Source of the DNA: Pseudomonas alloputida
Lineage (GTDB): Bacteria > Pseudomonadota > Gammaproteobacteria > Pseudomonadales > Pseudomonadaceae
Direction of reading: 5' to 3'
Length of the DNA: 64,000 nt
NCBI RefSeq assembly: GCF_021283545.2
Contig: NZ_CP128540.1
Coordinates: 3,879,501 to 3,943,500, forward strand
Positions 59,437 through 64,000 of the stretch are shown here, piece by piece. Below the pieces are notes generated by a model that saw nothing but the letters and a program-made list of their open reading frames with translations, was not told the DNA's origin and did not search any database. The position numbers were made by a program, and so were the translations under genes. Numbering within the stretch: the stretch's first letter is position 1; every line of letters starts with the position of its first letter.

Positions 59437-60855
59437 CATCCCTTTCAAGGTCTTTTGGTTTTGGCGGCTTTGATGACCCGATCCGTCGAAACATGAGCAT
59501 GTACAGCCGTCCCTTGCACCCAGGCCTTCGCTTTGAGCACCTTGGGGCCTCGTGGGCTTTTCGCAACCTGTCTGGGCTGGATGTTTCTGGCCAGCTCCAG
59601 CAGGCGCTGAGCCAGGTTTTCCATCGGAACAACGGGCATGTACTCGGATGGCAGGGCAATCTGCATGCCTTCGTAACCCCCTCTGATCTGCACCGCCAAG
59701 TGATAGATCGAGGCTTCCCAATTCTCGGGCAAGGCATCGCGGTGAGCCTGTTCAACACTTCGCTTGAGCAAGGCCAGAACGTTGTATGCCAGCACGGCAG
59801 TGGTGAATCCAAGCAAGGCGGCTCGCGGACTGCCGAGGGTTTCAATTTCACTTTCCAGAATTGCTTCCAACCGCTGGAACATCCCTTCAATGCTCCAGCG
59901 GCGCCGATAGAAGTCTGCGATCTGTTGCGCACTGATGCTCTCGGGCAGGTTGCTCCAGAACATCAAGCTGTTATCACCTGAGTCGTTTGGTGAATGAAGC
60001 GTTAACTCGACACGTCGCCAGCGGTGCCCGCCTTTTACTTCGATGGATTGCTCGCGCACAGTGCCTGTGGCGACGGGCATCGGTGCTTGCCACTCACCTT
60101 CCTGGATCAAGCGTGGATGCTTGGCCTGCTGGCGAATGACAAATGATGTCTTCACCTGTTCGCACGCCTCCATTACAGGCAGCGTGCAGTAGAGACGGTC
60201 AGCGATCCAAACCTGATTGGTCTTTGCTTCAGCCAGCAACGGCAAAACACAAACTCGTTCGCTTGCGTAGGCGTCCTCGCACGGCTGGAGGTCAATTACC
60301 TGATCCAGGTCGGGGTCGTAAACCACCACCGAAAACCCGGGGCGAGCCGCTCCGCGCTCTTGGCGCAACGCGCCAAGACGCTTTTCGGTAGAGGCCAAGT
60401 GGCTGCCATCGACCACCCGAACTTGCCAATCAGGAAGCATGGCTGAGCAGCCCAACTCATGGATTGTCGGCGCCAAGCGCTGCGCGCAGCCTGTCACCAG
60501 AGCACGCAACAGGGCAGGTTCGGTTCGACTGATCTTGTCGTACAGAGCTGCCAGGCTGACGGGAAGGTCGTCCAGTTGTCTTGCCGCAGCATGCAGCGAT
60601 GGCTTCAAGCCCAATGAAACAAGCGACATCAACTTGATAATGGTCGAGAACAGCAGCTCGCGAGAATACTGCCGTTGGCGGTGCTCCTCGAAAACCTGAT
60701 CGACCCACTCCGGCGCAATGGCCTGCTCCAAGGCAAGTTTGGCCATTACGCTGGCGGGTGCTTTTTTCTCGAATCGCGCTAGTACATCAGCCCACATCGC
60801 TCGGGTCTTCCTGACTGGATTTCAGCGAATTCTACCGAAGACCTTGAAAGGGATG
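59437..60855 (-). mobile_element. IS4-family insertion sequence, complete (1,419 bp)
   Basis: The element has perfect 18-bp terminal inverted repeats (CATCCCTTTCAAGGTCTT at 59437-59454, its complement at 60838-60855), an 11-bp target duplication and one transposase gene. Size, ends and duplication length fit the IS4 family. It lies inside the glutaminase gene. Identical ends and an open transposase gene suggest a recent insertion. Confidence 0.95.
59445..60797 (-). CDS. IS4-family transposase
   Basis: This 450-residue DDE transposase has the first Asp in RVVDGSHL, the second in WIADRLYC, and the YREK-type signature in [16 protein letters not shown] (Y-x2-R-x3-E), which supplies the Glu. The stop codon at 59445 lies inside the left inverted repeat. 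The frame is unbroken, so the enzyme may be active. It acts on the ends of its own element by cut-and-paste. Confidence 0.95.
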   Translation of the reverse strand: MWADVLARFEKKAPASVMAKLALEQAIAPEWVDQVFEEHRQRQYSRELLFSTIIKLMSLVSLGLKPSLHAAARQLDDLPVSLAALYDKISRTEPALLRALVTGCAQRLAPTIHELGCSAMLPDWQVRVVDGSHLASTEKRLGALRQERGAARPGFSVVVYDPDLDQVIDLQPCEDAYASERVCVLPLLAEAKTNQVWIADRLYCTLPVMEACEQVKTSFVIRQQAKHPRLIQEGEWQAPMPVATGTVREQSIEVKGGHRWRRVELTLHSPNDSGDNSLMFWSNLPESISAQQIADFYRRRWSIEGMFQRLEAILESEIETLGSPRAALLGFTTAVLAYNVLALLKRSVEQAHRDALPENWEASIYHLAVQIRGGYEGMQIALPSEYMPVVPMENLAQRLLELARNIQPRQVAKSPRGPKVLKAKAWVQGTAVHAHVSTDRVIKAAKTKRP

Positions 60856-60866
60856 ACCCTGAAGGC
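60856..60866. repeat. Target-site duplication, right copy
   Basis: ACCCTGAAGGC follows the right inverted repeat and matches 59426-59436 exactly. Confidence 0.9.
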
Positions 60867-61598
60867 GAAATTCCCCGCCTCATCATACAGCCCGCTGGTG
60901 GCCATGATCGAGTTCACTTGTTGGGTCTGGCGCCGCGTCAGGATCTGCTCACCGCTGTGCTTGCAGAACCCATCATTGGCCAGGAAGCAGAATGCCCGCG
61001 CCAGGTCCAGGCAGTTCATTTGCAGTGCGCAGTAACTGAAGTAACTGCGCAGCACCGTCTCGACCTCGTTATGGAAGTTGCCAAATGACTGCATCAGGTA
61101 CGCCATGGCAGCGTTGCGCGCGCGAAACTGATATTCCGAATCAGCGACCCGGGTATTGATCGAGATGTGAGGGTTGCCTGAAAGCCGTCGGACAAAATCG
61201 CGCATCGACAACGTGGGGGCCGCGAAGCGCGACTGATTGATATCGCAGATCACCAATGCCCCGGCATTGATGAACGGGTTACGCGGCCGCCCGCGCTCGA
61301 ACTCCAGCTGCACCAACGAGTTGAACGGCTGCCCCGAAGGCTCATGCCCCAGCCGCTCCCAAATGGCTTCACCCGAATGGCCAATGGCCTGAACTAGGCT
61401 GAACACCTTTGAAATGCTCTGCACCGAGAATGGCACCTGCGCGTCGCCTGCGCAGTGGTAACTGCCATCGTTGCCATAGACAGCGATGCCCAGCTGGTTC
61501 GCCGGCACGTCAGCCAGCGCGGGAATGTAGTCAGCGACTTTGCCCTTGCCGATCAAGGGACGTACTTCTTCGAGAATCTCGTTCAACAGCGTTTGCAT
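60856..61598 (-). pseudogene. glsA: Glutaminase, N-terminal fragment (split by IS)
   Basis: The ATG at 61598 ([31 protein letters not shown]) is the usual GlsA start; an in-frame start at 61676 is not supported. The fragment keeps the serine-hydrolase motif [13 protein letters not shown] (SxxK), [18 protein letters not shown] and [20 protein letters not shown], where it meets the IS. About 247 of ~302 residues remain. Translation would run into the element and stop after about ten foreign residues. The enzyme would make glutamate and ammonia from glutamine; loss of ~55 C-terminal residues, including the GLPGKSG loop, should inactivate it. Confidence 0.92.
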
Positions 61599-61989
61599 GG
61601 AAGGCCCTGTATCAATCCCCAGACGACGGCGAGGGGCAGTCTTCTTGACGAAGACTGAGCGGGAGAGATCACACATTCAGAAACAAATCACCATAAGCGT
61701 CATCATCACCAGGAAGCCTGACAACGCCAGCAGCGCATGAGGTCTTTTACAGGCCAACAGCTTGCTGCCGAGCGGCACAGCTTGACGCGACATTAGCGCC
61801 GCGAAGTCTGCGATAAAAAAATTGGATATCTCATTAAAGAAATCCCGCAGGCGCTGCCCTGGACCATGGGATTACAGTCCGCCTCACGCCGTCGTCCGGC
61901 GGGGTGGTTGCTGCTGGGCCATTACGCGTTCGAAGCCTTACCGGAACCCGGCGCAATTCACACCAATACAAGAACAAAGGTGACCACGC
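61599..61989. promoter_or_regulatory. 391-bp divergent region, glutaminase / galT
   Basis: No gene is seen. The segment holds the glutaminase promoter on the minus strand and the gal promoter on the plus strand, with an AT-rich core at 61800-61850 that includes the dyad at 61824-61845. An AAAGG ribosome site lies about 9 bp before the galT ATG at 61990. Confidence 0.5.
61824..61845 (+). promoter_or_regulatory. Dyad upstream of galT, candidate regulator site
   Basis: GGATATCT-CATTAA-AGAAATCC has arms that match at 7 of 8 positions around a 6-bp centre, 145 bp before galT. It is a reasonable LysR-type (GalR) operator candidate, but the known GalR site is not at hand to compare. Confidence 0.35.
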
Positions 61990-63340
61990 ATGCTTAAGCC
62001 TCCTGTCGATGCCCCCATCGATGTCAAAGACTGGATCGATAACCGCCCCATTGCTGCCTACCAGTGGCTGATCCTGGTGCTGTGCTTCCTGATCGTGCTG
62101 TTCGATGGCTTCGATGTCGCCGTCATGGGTTTCATCGCGCCTTCGCTGATGCAGGACTGGGGCCTGTCGCGCGCCGCCTTTGGCCCGGTGATGAGTGCCG
62201 GCATGGTCGGCCTTGCCATCGGCGCGCTGACCGCCGGCCCGTACGCCGACCGGTTGGGCCGCAAGAAAGTGCTGCTGATCGCGGTCAGCGGTTTCAGCCT
62301 GCTGAGCCTGGCCTGCGCCTTCGCCCGCAACCCCTATGAGCTGGCTGTGTTACGGCTGCTGACCGGCATTGCCCTGGGTGCGGCCATGCCCAACTGCACC
62401 ACCCTGCTTGCCGAATACCTGCCCACACGCAACCGCTCGCTGATGATCACCATCATGTTCACCGGCTTCAACATGGGCTCGGGCCTGGGCGGCTTCCTGT
62501 CCGCCTGGCTGATACCTCATCACGGCTGGAAGTCGGTACTGCTGGCCGGCGGCCTGCTGCCACTGGCCTTGCTGCCACTGCTGTGGTGGCTGCTGCCAGA
62601 GTCCGCTCGCTTCCTCGCCGCACGCCAGGCACCGGCCAGCCAGATTGCGGCAGCCTTGGCCAAGCTTGGCGGCCGCTTCGCTGCCGGCACCCGCTTTACC
62701 GTCAGTGAGCCAACCACGCAGCACAAGGCACCGGCCCGGCAGCTGTTCAGCGAGCGCTACCGGTTTGGCACACTGGCCCTGTGGCTGACCTACTTCATGG
62801 GCCTGCTGGTGATCTACCTGACCATGGGCTGGTTGCCGACCCTGCTGCGTGATGGCGGGCTGTCCATCGAGCGCGCCGCCACCATCACGGGGCTGTTCCA
62901 GATCGGCGGCGCAGTGGGCGCAATCGTGGTCGGCTGGATCATGGACCGACGCAACCCTAACCGGGTCATCGCCATCGCCTACGCCCTCGGCGGCCTGTGC
63001 ATCGTCTCACTGGGCGCCCTGAGCCTGGAGTCGAGCCTGCTGGTGGTGGGCGTGGCGGCTGCCGGGTTCTGCATGAGCGGTGCGCAGACCGCGCCTGAAC
63101 GCCTTCGCCCCTGGCTATTACCCGACCGAGTTCCGCGCCACAGGCGTAAGCTGGATGCTCGGTATCGGGCGCTTCGGGGCCATTTTCGGCTCCCTCATCG
63201 GTGGTGCCGTGCTCAGCCTGGGGCTGGGCCTGCCGCTGCTGTTCACCCTCCTCGGCCTGCCGGCATTCGCCGCTGCCCTGGCGATCCTGGCCAACGGCCA
63301 CGCCCGGCTGCGCGCGACCCCCGCAGTAACCGCGCCGTAA
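61990..63340 (+). pseudogene. galT: Gallate/4-hydroxybenzoate-type MFS transporter with frameshift
   Basis: The N-terminal ~368 codons encode an aromatic acid:H+ symporter with the loop motif DRLGRKKVLL and twelve-helix layout (FDGFDVAVMGFIAPSL start). At 63094-63095 one extra C in GCGCCTGAAC shifts the frame. The original frame then reads an Arg/Pro-rich tail without membrane helices. The normal end (LNAFAPGYYPTEFRATGVSW and two helices) continues in the +2 frame to 63340. Without that C the protein would have 449 residues, normal for the family. The next gene is galA, which makes this the gallate transporter GalT. It may be a real mutation or a sequencing error. Confidence 0.8.
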
Positions 63341-63361
63341 CCTGTAACAGAGGACTTTCGC

Positions 63362-64000
63362 ATGGCTCGTATCATTGGTGGCCTGGCCGTCTCCCACACC
63401 CCAACCATCGGCTTCGCAGTCGACCACGACAAACAGGAAGAAGCCGCCTGGGCGCCGATCTTCGAAAGCTTCGAGCCGATCCGCACGTGGCTGCAGCAGC
63501 GCCAGCCGGACGTACTCTTCTATATCTTCAACGACCACATCACCTCGTTCTTCTTTGACCATTACAGCGCCTTCACCCTGGGCGTAGACGAGCAATATGG
63601 CGTGGCCGATGAAGGGGGCAACCCGCGGGACCTGCCGCCAGTGGGCGGCCACGCAGCGCTGTCGCGACACATCGGCCAGAGCCTGATGGCCGATGAGTTC
63701 GACATGAGCTTTTTCCGCGACAAGCCGCTGGACCACGGCTTCTTCTCGCCCATGTCGGCGCTGCTGCCCTGCGATGAAAGCTGGCCCGTACAGATCGTGC
63801 CGCTGCAGGTCGGCGTACTGCAGCTGCCGATACCCACGGCGCGGCGCTGCTACAAACTGGGCCAGGCATTGCGCCGCGCCATCGAGAGCTACCCCGAAGA
63901 CCTCAAGGTGGCGATCGTCGCCACCGGCGGGGTGTCACACCAGGTGCACGGCGAGCGTTGCGGCTTCAACAACCCAGAGTGGGACGCGCAGTTCCTTGAC
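63362..64000 (+). CDS. galA: Gallate dioxygenase, N-terminal part (3' end outside window)
   Basis: The 213 visible residues match the LigB-type extradiol dioxygenase start MARIIGGLAVSHTPTIGFAVDHDKQEEAAW with the Fe-binding His of SHTPTI and of FNDHITSFFFDH. The order galT-galA is that of the P. putida gallate operon. GalA cleaves gallate to 4-oxalomesaconate in the cytoplasm. AGAGGA precedes the ATG, 22 bp after the galT end. Confidence 0.9.
   Translation, partial: MARIIGGLAVSHTPTIGFAVDHDKQEEAAWAPIFESFEPIRTWLQQRQPDVLFYIFNDHITSFFFDHYSAFTLGVDEQYGVADEGGNPRDLPPVGGHAALSRHIGQSLMADEFDMSFFRDKPLDHGFFSPMSALLPCDESWPVQIVPLQVGVLQLPIPTARRCYKLGQALRRAIESYPEDLKVAIVATGGVSHQVHGERCGFNNPEWDAQFLD

Noticed and set aside
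1..64000. Assignment to strain KT2440
   Set aside because: Gene content is similar, but as far as I recall the gallate genes and the peroxidase locus have a different relative orientation there. Strain identity cannot be settled by eye.

Overview
The window is high-GC DNA from a fluorescent-type pseudomonad, most likely the Pseudomonas putida group. The evidence is the codon usage, REP elements with the GCGGGC-TT-GCCCGC core, a giant peroxidase-RTX protein next to its own type I exporter, a QuiC-type dehydroshikimate dehydratase, a DOPA-decarboxylase-like enzyme, and the start of a gallate operon (galT-galA). It is chromosomal and mostly accessory or peripheral metabolism. No rRNA, tRNA or CRISPR array was seen.

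Layout. Positions 1-8.2 kb hold the C-terminal end of a NEL-type E3 ubiquitin ligase (cut by the window edge), a UvrD/Rep-type helicase, a pirin, a stand-alone adenylation/carrier/membrane-acyltransferase fusion and an isochorismatase-like hydrolase. Positions 8.3-24.1 kb are one secretion locus: a ~3,600-residue protein with two animal-haem-peroxidase modules and three RTX arrays, divergent from an ABC transporter, adaptor and TolC-like protein. A PAS-GGDEF protein, a ChrA transporter and a methyltransferase follow. Positions 27.3-33.5 kb carry quiC and a divergent MHS-family transporter that share a promoter region with a PcaR-operator-like sequence, then a group II decarboxylase and a LysR regulator. 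Positions 34.4-38.2 kb hold a FAD oxidoreductase, an OPA-type transporter and a LysR regulator that resemble parts of aminophosphonate loci. Positions 38.3-58.9 kb are a mosaic of small units: trans-aconitate methyltransferase, an amino-acid permease with a divergent MocR regulator, a short Rhs-core protein, a shortened WYL-type regulator, SDR plus LysR, GST, MFS plus LysR, a hydroxyacid dehydrogenase, a 5'-nucleotidase, O-acetylhomoserine sulfhydrylase, a CigR-like protein, a RecF-like ATPase and an HD hydrolase.

At the right end a complete IS4-family element (1,419 bp, 18-bp perfect inverted repeats, 11-bp target duplication) splits a glutaminase gene. The next gene, galT, carries an apparent one-base insertion ahead of an intact galA start. 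The aromatic theme (quiC making protocatechuate, DOPA decarboxylase, gallate uptake and cleavage) fits a plant- or soil-associated lifestyle. The most notable elements are the Lys2-like A-PCP-acyltransferase fusion, the double peroxidase with repeated calcium-loop-like motifs and a structured 5' leader, the PcaR-like operator, and the clean IS insertion.
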